From: Gymnothorax reevesii
Lineage: Eukaryota > Chordata > Actinopteri > Anguilliformes > Muraenidae
Direction: 5' to 3'
Assembly (NCBI GenBank): GCA_029721435.1
Contig: CM056578.1
Coordinates: 18,387,911-18,451,910 of the forward strand
DNA: 64,000 nucleotides
Part shown: positions 34,270 through 47,860 of the stretch, piece by piece
How positions within the stretch are numbered: the first letter of the stretch is position 1
Layout: each line of letters starts with the position of its first letter
Notes under the pieces: model-generated
What the model saw: the letters and a program-made list of their open reading frames with translations, nothing else
Told to the model about the DNA's origin: nothing
The model's database searches: none
Program-made: the position numbers and the translations under genes

Positions 34270-34960
34270 AGCAAAGTCATATGTTCAAAATAACAACACA
34301 GCCCAAACTGTAGCACAGACAAAAACCACAATGCAACCATAGGCTAAACATTAGCATGGCGATACACTAAAACAGTATCACAGTCGTAGCATGAACAGCA
34401 CAGGCATACACTACAACAGCAACGCTGCCAAAGGCTACACATTAGACTGGCATACGCTAAGAAAGCAACACAGTCACAGGCTAAGCACACTGTCAAAGGC
34501 AACACATTAACACAGGTAAACACTAGAACAACAACACAGTCACAGAGTTAACATTAGCACAGACCAGTGCCAAAACTGCAACCCAGTCACAAGCTAAACA
34601 TTAGCACAGGCATACACTAAAACAGCGACACAGACACAGAGTAAACATTAGCACAGTCCAGTGGTAAAACTGCAGCCCAGTCACAGGCTAAACATTAGCA
34701 CAGGCGTACAGTAAAACAGTGACACAGTCACAGGCTTAACATTAGCACAGTCATCATTCCCAAAAACAGCAACACAGTCCCAGGCTGAACATTAGCACAG
34801 GCACAGGCAACGCTAAAAGAGCAACACGGTCACAGGATAAAAAAAGAACACAGTGAAATGCTAAAACACCAACACAGTCACGGGCTAACAACTAGCGCAG
34901 TCATATGTTTAAACAGCAACATACTCCCAAAATTAAAATTGGCGCAGGCTGTAATAACCA
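34270..34960. repeat. Irregular minisatellite, unit about 55-65 bp
   Basis: Repeated phrases cacagtcacaggctaaacat, tagcacaggcatacactaaa and acagcaacac in the same order about a dozen times with indels and substitutions. Confidence 0.85.
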
Positions 34961-37900
34961 AGAAGTTACAGACACTTACAATTGGGATAACCTTCAAACA
35001 GGATATTCAAATGCGACATTTAAAGAACACAATTTACTACCTGCAAATACCCAATTTTACCCAGCAAGACACATTTTCCACCACTAATTCATTTAATTTA
35101 GTTTTCCAGGAACTCAACTACCCGCTGAGAGGAGGCATATTGTTCATTATCAAAAATAATAAAGGATTTTTATTGTCTTTGTGTTTGCTTACAATAATGC
35201 GTAATCATAATCACATTTATTCAATCAAAAAAAAGAAGTTTAATAATCAAATTATTGGCTTTCATTAAGAACAGAGCATGCAAGACTGGCAACATATGAC
35301 ACGCTTTCAGGGCTGTAGTGACAGACTGTCGTGTAATGAGGGGAGCAGTTTTCCTATACCGAACAGATACAGAACCCTGATTCTGAGCAGATAATTCATG
35401 CATCAAAAGAAAACTGTGTTTTATGGTTTATCCTGTACATTTAGACGTCAGTTTTTGGGTCATACTAACTCAATCTCTTTGTGTTGCCAGCAGAATGGGA
35501 CCTCTAGGTTGACTACAGGATTTAAACTGGCTCCCCTTCTCAATGAACAGATGCATTACCCCTCAAACTGCACTTCACTGATGACAATGTAATGCCTATG
35601 TGCGTGAATGCATGTACTGTATCTATATGAGAGGATGTAATTACGCATCTGAATGCAAGCACATGTCAGAACGAGCGCACATGCGTATGTGAAATAAGAG
35701 GTGAAGTGCCCATGTAAATGCTTGTCACTAGATGGCAGTCTTTCCTGAGGACAGCATCAGTGTTCAAGGCAGAGGAATGTGCACTCCAGGGAACCTGCAG
35801 ACCCACGACTATGCTGCAAACAACAGCTCAATACCAAAGAGAAAGAAAACCTTAATAAGGGTCCCCACTCCAAACTGCTCCGGAGGTATTTGGGCGGATA
35901 CACAATTTCTTCTTTTTGGCTCTGTATTCAGGCATATTAAGTTACAGACATATAGGAGTGAGGTTAGAGACCGCCATCTTTAATTTGTGGGTATTTATCG
36001 TCCATGCCAATTGAATCATCGTGGAACAGGAGCCCAGAGCCGTCTTTACACTGTAATCATCAGAATATTTAGGGACTGCACTGTGCAACAGCACCTACAC
36101 TGTTTGTCCAATCAGAATGCTGAGCAGCCCCCCCACAGGCAATCACAGCTGCTGAAGTTGATTCCAGCCTTTTACGCTACATCTTCGCACACAGACACAG
36201 GCACAAATGCCCTGGTTTGACCCCTCCTGGGTTTATCTTCCGTCTAATCCGCGGCGTAAAGGGCCGCAACAGCGTGGAGGACAGAACTGTTTTCGCTTTG
36301 ATGGTGGAAATGACAGAAGGGCAGAACATTCGCGGCGGAGGACGAGCCGTTGAGGTGATCATCAGCCTATCGCCCGTCTGCATCTAACTGAAATGAAAGT
36401 GCACTCTATTTACTTTGGGAGCTGGAAAATTAGAGAGAACACGGTTTAAAAAACCACTAAAACCTTAAATGCCAGCAAGAGATCAAGAAACCGCCTCAAT
36501 GAACACAGCAAGACAGAATAATTCAAAATAAATATAATGAAAATAATAACCGTCTCGCCCATAGAAATGAAATTTTAACGAGGTGAGTCAATTAAATTAA
36601 TTAAGCAGGAACCCCACAGTCCAAAGAGTCACATTCCCCTACCTTCAAGTTTGGGTTGCGCCGTAGCAACATTAGTGTAAAGACTCCCACAGTGGGCAGA
36701 ACTACCTCGTGCTCCCAGCCAATCAAAGGGCCAGACTGACAAGCAATAGCACTGTCATTTGCTCAGTTCATCTCGTGTCCCTGATTGCAAGGTTCCACCA
36801 TTTTACCTATTCACAACTACAGTACTTGAGTCTGAATAGCTTCAGTAAATATGAGATAAACAGATAATGAGTGAAAACAGTATATGAATGCCCCTGCGAT
36901 AGATGTGCACCATATTAGCACTGAACCTACATAATAACCCCAACGCGCCTATTAACATAATGATTGAACTGTACTCAAACTCAATTTCTTTGAGATGATT
37001 GAAGAGGCCCTGCATTAAATATCACCCGAATGATTGATTGGCGTATGAGAGTGCGCTAAAAGCCATCGTTCCCGTCTCCAGATTCTCCTGTTAAATACTG
37101 CATGGAGGTTCTCTGCTGAAATCAGCTTTGCTTTCCAGTACAAGCACTCTGACATCAGCAAGCACTTTTGGGAGGTGCCTTGCTTTTAATATGAAGGAGA
37201 GAGAAAGTGCTGGTTGGCAAACCAAGGGCCGTGATGCAAACAGCCTCCCTTAATGCATTCTCCAAAACTCAAAGTCGGATCTCTAGGACTCCGGGGCTTT
37301 CAATTACCACCAGCAGTAGTTACATCAGCATAGGAATGTCGAATTTAGAACACTGCAATCACGTATTTCGTGAACTCATGCCTCCAAACTTTCCGCGGAC
37401 ACAATCTCATGTAACTGCTGTTTTCCTCACATTGCGTCGGCTTTGTATTTGTATGCATGTCTGTCTCTGTTCGAAAACAAAGACTCCAAGGACTTTTTGA
37501 ATGTCAACCCTAGTGGAAACAAAGAAGTGCAACCCGACCACAGGGCACAAAAACAAAAAGCATTTCCGCCAAACTTGTTTACCAGCTAAGAAGTAGCACT
37601 AAGTCATATTTCAGAGTAATGCTAAGTGAACGCAGGCCGGTCACTCAGTTGTGTTGGGGTTAAGCCTCAACCATCAGTCCAGAGCACTCAGGCTATTTAA
37701 TCACATCCAAGGGGCAGCCATCCGCCTGGCCTCGCAATATACATACATTATTGATGGGCAATGTGTTCGATAAGAAATTCATGAGTCGGTGCGCGGCGCT
37801 TTATGTAATCTTTATGTATAATTCACTGGATGAAAAAATGATGTATGATATTACAGCGCATGCAAAGCATCCAAGAGAGGAACATTCTCCGCCCGTCTTA

Positions 37901-38600
37901 GGGTGACAACGGAACGCAGCGGGGAAGGAGCGGGGCAGAGTATGGCGGATAAAAAGCTCCCATGATCCACCTGGAGGTACAGCGTGGGGTTTGTTTATGG
38001 TTCAGGCAGGCAGAGGGGTAATCCACTGTCAAGCACGATGGAGACAGGTAGAGTTCCTGCTTCGGGATCAATGGATCGCTGCCACGCTCGAATTTATCCT
38101 GGTAGAGTCCGCGTGCGGACGACGGACTGCCGCGTGACCACTCAGGCAAAGTGTTGTTATAGAGCTGAGGCGAGAGCCGGGAAGACGTTGAGGGAGAGGA
38201 AACAAACAGCAGAGGTGGCGGGTTTGAGATGGTGGATGAACAGGAGATAACAGCAGCAAAAGCATTATTTAGGGGAGAGAGGCAGGGCTGCAGCCACACA
38301 ATTGCTAAAAAGGAGGAGGGGTTTTGTTTGGGCATTTCAAGGCATTTGTTTGTTTGTTCATTTGTTGGTTCGCTTGTCTGTCAAATGTTTATTTGATCAA
38401 ATTACATAACATTTTCAGGAAAGCTGTGCATTAGTCCAAGGATCACCATATTGAGTTTTGGACCTGCAGGGGTCGAGGTCACTTTTGATTACAATTTTGC
38501 ATTATAACTTAACTTATAACAAACTTAAATTTGCTCCGATCAATTTATAACAGTTTCAAAACATATATTCATTTTTCAGATCCACTTTCAATCTAGCCCC

Positions 38601-39264
38601 ATTCGTGCCTCCGAGGGCTTGTTTTAACATTCTGACATTTACTGGCCCAGCGAAGTCGCATGCCGTGCCATTGACAAAACCTGCAAAAATGGAAATTGAC
38701 ACAACTTGTCTTCTATCACTGTTAGCGTCAAAACTTTCTTTTGTCTTACCTTGAGTCTGGTATCGGCGTTAAAACGGCATATTAAAGTTTAGTTTTAAAC
38801 CATTCATCGTAACTCCCCCCCGTTCCGAAGCCTGGAAAAGGCAAAACTTCACCCCTGAAATCTAACTTCCTGCCCGGAATCGTTCACGGCACAGCCATGA
38901 CCTGGCAGGCCTCTCGAGTGTTAGCCAATCAGCACGCGTGTAAGAATCTCATGGCTGTGTGGAGTTTTGCTTTGTACGATTCCGGGCAGGAAGTTAGATT
39001 TCAGGGGTGAAGTTTTGCTTTTTCCAGACTTATTCTTCAGAACGAGAGGGAGTTACGATGACTGTTTGGTGCTGAACTAAACTTTAATACGTCGTTGTTA
39101 CCAGACACAAGGTAAGACGAAAGAAAGTTGTGACGCTAGCAGCGGTAGAAGACAAGTGGTGTCTGGCAATTTCCAGTTTTGCAGGTTTTGTCAATGGCAC
39201 GGCATGTGACTCCGCTGGGCCAGTAAATGTCAGAATGTTAAAACGAGCCCCTGGAGGCACGAAT
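38601..39264. mobile_element. Long palindromic (fold-back) element
   Basis: The left arm 38601-38900 and right arm 38949-39264 are inverted copies with scattered mismatches and small gaps. The outer ends read attcgtgcctccgagggctt and the complement of ctggaggcacgaat. The inner stem includes cacagccatga / tcatggctgtg. The loop, about 48 nt, contains agccaatcagcacgcgtg. The short open frame across the right arm is incidental. Probably a non-autonomous DNA transposon; the family is unknown to me. Confidence 0.85.
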
Positions 39265-41017
39265 GTGGCAACTTTCAATCATATGGAACTCCATGTAGTG
39301 ACTTCATTAGGCTAGTAAGTGGGAGGGGTTAAATGTCGGAGAGGTTCCAGCTTATTCAAAACCCAAAACACTAAAATGCCTCCCTTGACTTATTAATCTG
39401 TTTGAGTTGAGCCAAGCTAAAATTATGACAACCATCAGAAGCCACATCCCCATCACATCACAGGCTTCTGCAAGAATATCATAACATACGAAGGCTCAGT
39501 CGTGCCATTGCAGCAACATAATTCTCATCGAGCTAAAGCTAAAGTACCAAAAGAAAGCCATTATTCTGACTGGTAAGAGGTAGCAAAGCCTCAGACAATA
39601 ACAGATAAAAGCAGATATGGAGAGGTAAAAACGGTCTCAGTGAGGCTTTACTGTAGCAGTATAATGCACGACAGCCTACCACTTTCCGTAACACACTAAG
39701 GTCGGACGTTTAGGATATGGAATGAGATCAATTTAAGATCTCCCTGCTGTATAACTGCTGTATTTAAAGCACCACTTCCGTCTGCCAAAGTTTTCCACCT
39801 AATTTACGTTCCTTTTTAACAATTCATGTGATTGTGGCTTCTGCAGAGAGATCGCGTTCAAAACCGAAGCTAATCAAGACCTAGGGCTGCACCACTATTA
39901 GTACCAACCAAGATAATAACCGCACCCGTATCCATTACCATTATAACTGCAATGTACTAAAGGTTTCCACATCGATTATCATTGATTGGCTGATTGAAGG
40001 TTCTGATCACTCAAATTCCATCAACCGGCAACCTAAAAAAAGAAGAAGAAGAAGGAAAAAAGATTTGCTATTGTGGTCAGATGGTCCGTACCTGCTTCCC
40101 ATAATTCACACCATATATTTCCTATGTCTCAGAAAACAACAACTTCCCTTCCTTCATCCCAATTGTTGAGCATCCCTAAATGGTAGAGCGTCTGTAGCTA
40201 CCAGCGCTGTCCTCATTCTCTTCAAGAACATTCTTCAGATACATAATACTGGAATATTTCAAAGCGCGGGGAACACACGAGAACAATGTGACTCACTGCC
40301 GCACGTCCTCATGATTTATGCCTTTACCTCGGAGGGCCACGTTTTTCGTCAGAAATATCTGCGAATGCCACGAAGAATGAATGTCCCAAATTCCCTTTTC
40401 TGGGCTTCAAACGAGGCAGTCTGAGTAATGCATTCATTTTCCACAATGCGTTACATGACAAATGATCGCTTTGGAGAGGAGTTATATTTTTAACTTATTA
40501 AATTATGGGTTGACAGATGAAATCAGCAGGGTCCCAGCACCTGAAAGTGTGGCCACCTGGTTGCTGTGAGATGAAGAGATATTGAAAATGGCAAGATGCC
40601 AGACAGGCATTTTGTGATTAAGTCCAATGAAGGAGACGGTGGGGAGTCGAGGCAGTTAGTAATAACTGCCTAAGTAATGACAGGTTTCGCAAATCTGGAC
40701 TTCTGTAAACTGTATCAAAGTAATTGATAGATCACTCCTGAGTATGAGAATCACAACTGTTGGCCAGAATGCACTTATAAATTAAGTTTCAACCCATACA
40801 GAACAAACACTGCAATAACATCGTTAAAACAAGGTGAGCCACTTAACTAACCTTTCACACTTACACATTTCTCCATATTTTATTGTTTTCTTTTTTAATC
40901 ACATAATTATTATTGTAACTAGTTTGCGTAAAATTAACCTCTCAATAAGGTTTGTTACATTCAGTAAATAATACACTGCATTTGCTGCTTAAGGAACATT
41001 TGTAATTTATTTGCACA

Positions 41018-41320
41018 GTAGGAAGACCTGTTGCCTCACGAGAAAAGAGATTGTGGGTTCAAATCTAGGTGTGGAGCCTTTCTGTGTGGAGTTTACATGG
41101 TCTCTCCCTGTTTTTGTGGGCTATCTGGGTGCTCTGCTTTCCTCCCGGAGGACAAAGACATGCATGCTTGGCTAATTGGAGAGACTGACTCGCCAATTAC
41201 TATGAATGGGTGGCATGGGCATGTGCTGTGATTTCCTACACGTGTAGGTGAGCTTGGTGGGTGACATGACATAGCTGAAAAATGGCATAAAGTATCAATA
41301 AACAAGTAGAATAATAAAAA
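41018..41320 (+). mobile_element. tRNA-headed SINE-like element
   Basis: The head has a B-box-like gtgggttcaaatctaggtgt. The body reads tttctgtgtggagtttacat, cctcccggaggacaaagaca and tggctaattggagagactga, the order found in a very common teleost SINE. The 3' end is degenerate. Confidence 0.65.
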
Positions 41321-41744
41321 AAAAAAGCTTCACATTAATTTTAGGGTAAAGTACCGCATACAAGGACTCGCGTAGCAGTCCCATGAACACAGAGCTCACA
41401 AAACCCTCAGGGACTTGCGCTGCATGTTTTCTGCTGCCATAATTCATCAACAGATTGGCGGTAACAGAAACCAGCAGGCACAGGGGTCTCTGCCACTGAG
41501 CGCTCAGGGCTGCTCTCTCTCTATTAATTTTAATTATGAAAATGCTTAATAATGTTTTCAGACTTTCGGGGGGGGTTGGTGGAGGTTATTAATTCCCCAA
41601 AACTCTTTTGGTTCACTGCAAATAGACCAGCAAAATGTTCAGAGTTAAATTAACTCTTGTGGATTCAATTTGAGCTCACTCTTACCAGAGAGGGATCAAA
41701 TAGGCTCTGCAAGAGATGATTCAACTCAGAACATTTCACTGTGG

Positions 41745-41835
41745 AGTGTCATACCAGAGTCCTGAAGGGCCAAAGTGTCTGCAGGTATTTTTGGTTCGTA
41801 GCCATGGGAACAAGGTGTGTGGGCTCTTTAGCCAA
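41745..41835. mobile_element. Short interspersed repeat fragment
   Basis: Phrases cagagtcctgaagggccaaa, gtgtctgcaggtatttttgg and aaccaatgacttaatca match the same general fish repeat type as at 60.04 kb. No clear termini. Confidence 0.4.
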
Positions 41836-44067
41836 CCAATGACTTAATCACACATTTTAAAACACAGACAAATACAGAGAAAGTCAACAGACACTCCTGC
41901 CTGCCTGGACTCGAGCTTGATAGTGCTGATTACAGAGGAATAAAATGAATACAGCTCGTAAAACGCACAGCATACTGTGTATAAAATTCTGTGTGATGTT
42001 TTTGCAAAAAAGGGCAGTCTGATTGTGACTGCGGAGACATCCACCCTGTTCTCAACTCTACATTTACCTATTCCACATAATGAAAACTGTAACTACATTA
42101 AAATTGTTGAGAAAAAACCTATTTTTTTTTTAAAGCTATCATTAGAGAATTCATCTTCATTGGTCTCCACAATATGCAAGTTGTACATAACAATAAAGTT
42201 TTCAAAATCAGACTGGTTTAAGGATTCAGGACAAATTAAAACTCTTCATTAAGGACATCAAATCATTAAACAGCCTTAATTAGACCAGGATGAAGACCGT
42301 GTACTATTTGAAAGGTAATTTTGCCCACATAACTTATTTTCAAATTTTCCCCTGGCCCTCCCAATAAACACACATTAACACTTCTAATTTACCACAAAAT
42401 TGACAAGATTGACCTCAATTACGATACTAATTGTAATCCAACTCTCAGGCGCTCTGCTGTTGTAATTGCTTCGGTACTTGCAGCTCAAATCTGCCCATTG
42501 CCTACTCTCTACATGATTACTGTGTGTAACATACTCTATTCTCAGCAGAGAAACCCTGTTTCTATTGATGCGGGAGGCCCAAGGGGAAATTCAAATTGTT
42601 GATATGGGACACACAAATGTAATACATATTTAACAAGCAATTTTCAGCAATATTTTTGATGATGACTGAAGGGCACACAGTAACCCTTATTCAGCACTTT
42701 CATTCTAGTTTGCAACAACCAGGAAACAGTTGAAGTGTTGGATAAGTATCCACAATACAGTGGGAAGCTACAAAGTTTTGCTCGCCTCTCCTTAAAGGAA
42801 ATTTAGCCCTTCACTGCATTAGGCCAGAGCATTTTGATTTTCAGGGGTGGGCAGGACGCTTTTTAATTTTTTATTTTATTGTAATAAAACTTTGACATCA
42901 AAATAGTATAACAAATCCAAATGTACATGTATATGTATTAAAGAATCAAATCTGCCTAACCCTTAAGTGGCGCAGTGATTGAAAGGCGAACAGATTGTCA
43001 ACTGCATAGAAAGTGAGTCTGAGCTTTTTCTCTTTCGTCTTGGCATAATTTTAATGGATATTTTCAAGACAGCAAAAAATTTGGATGGGACGGTATTTTA
43101 GGGGTGGGTGGGGAAGCTACCCCACTAATTTTTTTATATAGTCTTAGCCATATAAATGTCACTTTCGGCAATGTATTTGGTCGCACACTTGCGCTACATT
43201 CACATTGGCTGCATTTGACTGGTCTATTCTCCCCACGCGCAGAGAGGACAAATAGTCCAAACTTGACAGTTGCCTATCAAATGTAAGGGACTTGTTTTGT
43301 TGATATTCTCACTCATGAATGTCTTGCACGTCACTGACAACCCTGCCCCTTTGCGAGCCGAGCTTTGAGTAAGTGATGACCAGCTAGGCCGATTACAGTG
43401 AGAACTGTCCCGACTTCATTTATAAATATCTTTTTTCTTCTTTTGTTGCATAGATTTATTTGTAAAATAAAACTAAGACATAAGTGAACCTATACTTTTA
43501 TCACTTCCCATAAATAAAATCTCTCAGTTCATGCATCACAGGTAATATGCGAAGTATTCAATAAATTTTCATGATTAGTTCTCGTTCTTACTCTTCAGAG
43601 CTTGTCGCCATCATATCTGCTCTTGATTTCAGCTTGTCGACGGAGCCCTAACCTGCCATTCGTATCAGTCAGAGAAATACGGAGCGAGGGAAAAACCCAG
43701 CTCAGTCAAATGCAAAATCCGCACCTTCATCACAATTGTTTGGACATAAGAGAGCAGTCAATGCACCCATTACCACACTGAAATGAGTCAAATCTGATTT
43801 TTGCCTTCGTGTGACTCAGATCTGATGCTTTCATAGCTCTGTAGACAAAACCAAACCACTCAAACATGTGGTTCTAGAACCGGATACAAATCTGATAAAT
43901 GGGCATGTGACAAAAATGAAAATGGTCAGATCGGAATCCATGCGGCTTTTTGCGTGTGTGAATGCATTCAGCGCTCTTTAACACCTAAAAAGCTGGCCTT
44001 CGGCCTTTTTTTGCCATCTCCACCTCATATTCAGCTTACAAATTCCATCCATACATATACGTAGACG

Positions 44068-44922
44068 TACAACAATGAGCCAAAACATTAAACCACTCAC
44101 AGCGAATAATTTTGATTGCCGCATAACAACAGCACATGTCAAGGTCTACAATCAGATAATAGAAGGCAAGCGAACATTCGGTTCTCTTATTCAACGAGAT
44201 GGATGTGGGAGAAACGGGAAATTAATGACTTTAACCAGGGCTAAAAATTGTTAAGGTCCGATGAGATGGTTAGAGCATCTTTGAGGTGGCAAGACTTCTG
44301 GGGTGCTCCCTATCAGCAGATGTGAGTGCCTGGTGATGGATAAACCATGCATTGGCAACATGGTTTTGAGCACCCAAGACTCATCACTGCACGAGGGCTA
44401 TAAAGGCTATCCCATCTGGTCCAAACCGACAGAAAGGCGACTGTGGCATGAGTCCCCGCGAATTTCAATAATATTTGCATAAAGGACATGTAACAACACA
44501 CAGTGATTCATACCCTGCTATGTATTGCACTTTTTTTAGCTTGCAGACCAGTCAAAGGGCCCACTGTAACCCCAGTCCACTGGTACAAGCGTCCCCCAAC
44601 GGGCATCTGAGCTTCAGAACTGGACCATGGAGCAGTAATTGAAGATCACCAACTCCAGTGAGTCCCATTTTCTTTAACATCATGCGCTTCGGCTAGGTAC
44701 GTGTGCACCATTTATCTGGGAAGAGATTTCATCAGAAGGGCTGGGCTGTGGGAAGAAGACAAGCTGGTGGAGGTAGTGTGTGACACTCGGGGAAATGTTC
44801 TGCTGGGAAACCCTGAGTTTGGAAACTCAAGTGACATGAGTTTTATGGAGCTGTTTTGGCAGAAAAAGGGGGACCTTCACTATATTAGGCCGGTGGTTTT
44901 AATCTTGTGCCTGATCGATGAA
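44068..44922 (+). mobile_element. Fossil Tc1-like DNA transposon, internally deleted
   Basis: The left end (tacaacaatgagccaaaaca) and right end (gtgcctgatcgatgaa) resemble the inverted termini of the copy at 53.4 kb. The interior matches a Tc1-like transposase coding region on the plus strand. Recognisable blocks include the one around the DDE second Asp (ttctttaacatcatg, gaagagatttcatcagaagg) and the VMLWAMFCWE-like segment (aatgttctgctgggaaacc). The 3' third is deleted: the right terminus follows soon after 44850. Many stops and frameshifts make it inactive. Confidence 0.75.
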
Positions 44923-47581
44923 GGTCACCTGCAAGAATATGAACTGTCTAGATTGGCAACTGTGTCCTGAGCAAAAAATCGGAATTGAAAAACAAGGCTT
45001 GCATTGTGAATGTAGCGTTTGACTCAAGTACAGTGCTGCCTGTCCTAGTTTCAGAGCAGACTGCTTGTAATCCATTTTAAATCAAGCAAAATAAATAATG
45101 ATTACTTTCAAAAAACAGCACCTTTTATGTGCGCCTGAACATTTTCAACACATATCAGCCATTTTTAAAAATTAATCATACATTTTACTGAATAATGACT
45201 TTTCAACCCAACGATCTCAAAACGCTCTGAAATTGCAGCGTCAAATTTGTATTTCGATGAAGGAACGCAGGATGTTGGAACAATGCTATTAAGGGAAAAG
45301 CAGTAAATTGAATTACAATCAGCAGTTCCCGTGCACTGAAGTGCACCAGAGCGCGCACCACCATGGCTGAAATATCAGCAGACTAAGTGAGTTTGTCAGA
45401 CACAGAGAAATCGCCCCACAAATGAAAAGAGCTTCAGTTATAAAAAGCTTGATAAAGAAAATTTCAAAAAATGAGAGGGTAAAGACAGGTCGTATAGGCC
45501 TACAGATCCTTCTTCTTCCACCAGTGAATAGCTATTTGCAATGACACCAAGGGAGAGAGAAACCCAGCGGTAGGCCAATGCTTCCTCGTTCCTGTCCAAT
45601 AATTACAGAGCAAATATGAGCCGCATGTATACAGCTATTAGGCAAGTACTATAAAGCATATTCTCATTGTAATTACCAAGTTTGTTAAGTGGTACTCCTC
45701 ATGATTTGTAATATTCAGATCTGAAATCAAAAGTTACCTGATAATAACACCAGCAGCAGGTATTTACCCAGTAACTACTGTAATTATCAGGCTGTAAAAT
45801 AAAGCTTCTGTGACCCAGCTGCCTATTAGCTGGGTCAAGGGGATTCGTCATTCACTGACAGTGGTGAATGAAGCCTGCAGCTACAGTCTTGTGGGGTGGG
45901 GGTGGGGGTAGGGGGAAGAGGTGCACCCTGGGACTGCAGTGCTGGCCTTGCTCTCTCTCTGCGGGGCTGTTTCAAAGCATTCATAACGTGTAGCTGAGCG
46001 CATTAGCGTCCCCCCTTTGAATACACATAGGCCCCCCCGCTGGGACGCCGCTATCTGTCTGACGCAACTAAACGTGAGTTTACTGTAATCTGACGCCGAA
46101 ATTACAAGGCACCCCTTCTCGGTCTCACATAAACACAGGTAATAAGGATGTAAAACATCCCCTAAAAGTTGTCGTTCTGAAAAACTGCTTCTAAGGGCTT
46201 CGAGGTGATTCCAGAGTCAAGCTGTACTTTCATTTTTTCATTCTTTTCTTTTTTTTTAACTGCGGCTGGTTTCAAAGTGTTTCACTCTCTGGGGTTAACA
46301 CTCATTTCTCATCTTTAAAATGAAATCAGATGAAAGTAAATCATTTTCATATGCAAAGCGCAGGCAACTGTCAAAAAGAAGCTTCACAGAGTAAGAGAAT
46401 GGCAATAACTAGGCCTTAACCCCCCAAAAAAGTGAGCAGAAACATCCCGGAGAGGGTTCTCACGCTCTTATTTTCACAGATGCGATTTTAGTGCGTCCTC
46501 AACATAGCTCCAAACTTGAAGAGGACAAGAAAAATAGTACAGAAATCCAGAAGCCAGCCTCTATATGTAACCAGTAACCTCAGGACAGCCGGAATTCTCC
46601 CAACTAAGGGCTCCACCACACACTTACTTCACCCCCTCATCCAGGATGGCTGCCTGCGCCGTAGTGGAAGAGACGGGTGTGAATTCAAATTTAGGTTGTG
46701 AACATTTAATAAAAGTATATTTTTTGGCCTGAGGAAAGCAGAATAAAAAGGCAGGGCTTCAGCATCAGTCGAGTCCATTTCACTCCAATCGCTGTTGGAC
46801 ACAGTGACTGTCCCCTCCTTTTTAACAAGACCATTTTTACAAAAAAACTGCCTAAGATGAGCTCTTGTCTTTCGCTGGCTTTTGTGTTAAAACAATGAAA
46901 TATCCAGGCTGATCCATCTGCTCCCATCGGCGTCTGAGAACCTGAACGTTCCAGAATGTTTGGCATCATGGCGCTCCCTCTCCCCTCTCCCTGACCCGAC
47001 CGAAGCTGTGTCTCATCGGCTGCAGTACCACGCTCAGGCGCAGGGGCGGCGCCATTCTCCCCCCCTTCTTCTCTGCTGCAGCCGTGACACAATGCCTTCT
47101 GGCGGGTCAGCGGAATCAGCCGGAAGCTTCAACTGCGTCATCTGCCGGCTCTGCGGTCACCCGGGCCGCCATATGGTATTTAATTAATAGCGAACACCAG
47201 ACTCGCTATTAAACAAACGAGCACCGCCAAGCATTGTTGTGCTTCTTCAGATAAACAAAAAAAAAAAAAAAAAAACTGAATAAAAAAGACTTCAAAACAG
47301 GCTAATTTATTTGTAATTAAGGCACAGATTTTTCTGCTTTTGACAGAAGTGTCGTTTTCTGTCGGGTTGGGCTGGAGTGTAGAGTCTGTAGTCAGATGCA
47401 CTGAGAAAAAACGAGGCATACGGACAAGGCAGCTGATTGTGTGAATCTGAAATGATCAGTTCAGCCCAACTGCAGAAGGTATTTCTGTTACAATACAGAT
47501 ACTATTGGCAGACACCCTTATTCCTGACAATTTAAACAACTTTCTCACCCCTTTCATTTTAACCCTTTTTCATTTCTATTA

Positions 47582-47860
47582 TCCCCCCGGCATATAATGC
47601 GGGGGGATATAGCGATAGCCATGTCTGTCCGTCCGTCCGTCCGTAATCATTTCGTTTCCGGGGCAGAACTCAAAAACCGTTCAACATTTCTTCACGAAAT
47701 TTGATGTGTAGATCTGATATATCATGTAGATGTGCCTTTTGGTATTTAGGAATTTCTTGAGCAGTTAGTCCATGACCGTGGGGGGCCGGGGGGATACGCC
47801 ATTGCCAGATGGCTCTTGTAACATTCTGTTTGGGCTCTTTTAAACCCCAGAACCTCATTC
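47582..47860 (+). mobile_element. Interspersed repeat with hairpin end and (GTCC)n
   Basis: Begins with a hairpin, ccccccggcatataatgcgg followed by gggg, then catgtctgtccgtccgtccg. The body holds tttccggggcagaactcaaa, aaccgttcaacatttcttca and gatgtgccttttggtattta. It is recognisable as a dispersed fish repeat; the class is not known to me. A second copy lies at 28.1 kb. Confidence 0.6.

Noticed and set aside
39130..39315. 61-codon frame in the right arm of the 38.6-kb palindrome
   Set aside because: The left arm carries many disabling differences, no known domain is present, and palindromic repeats give chance frames.
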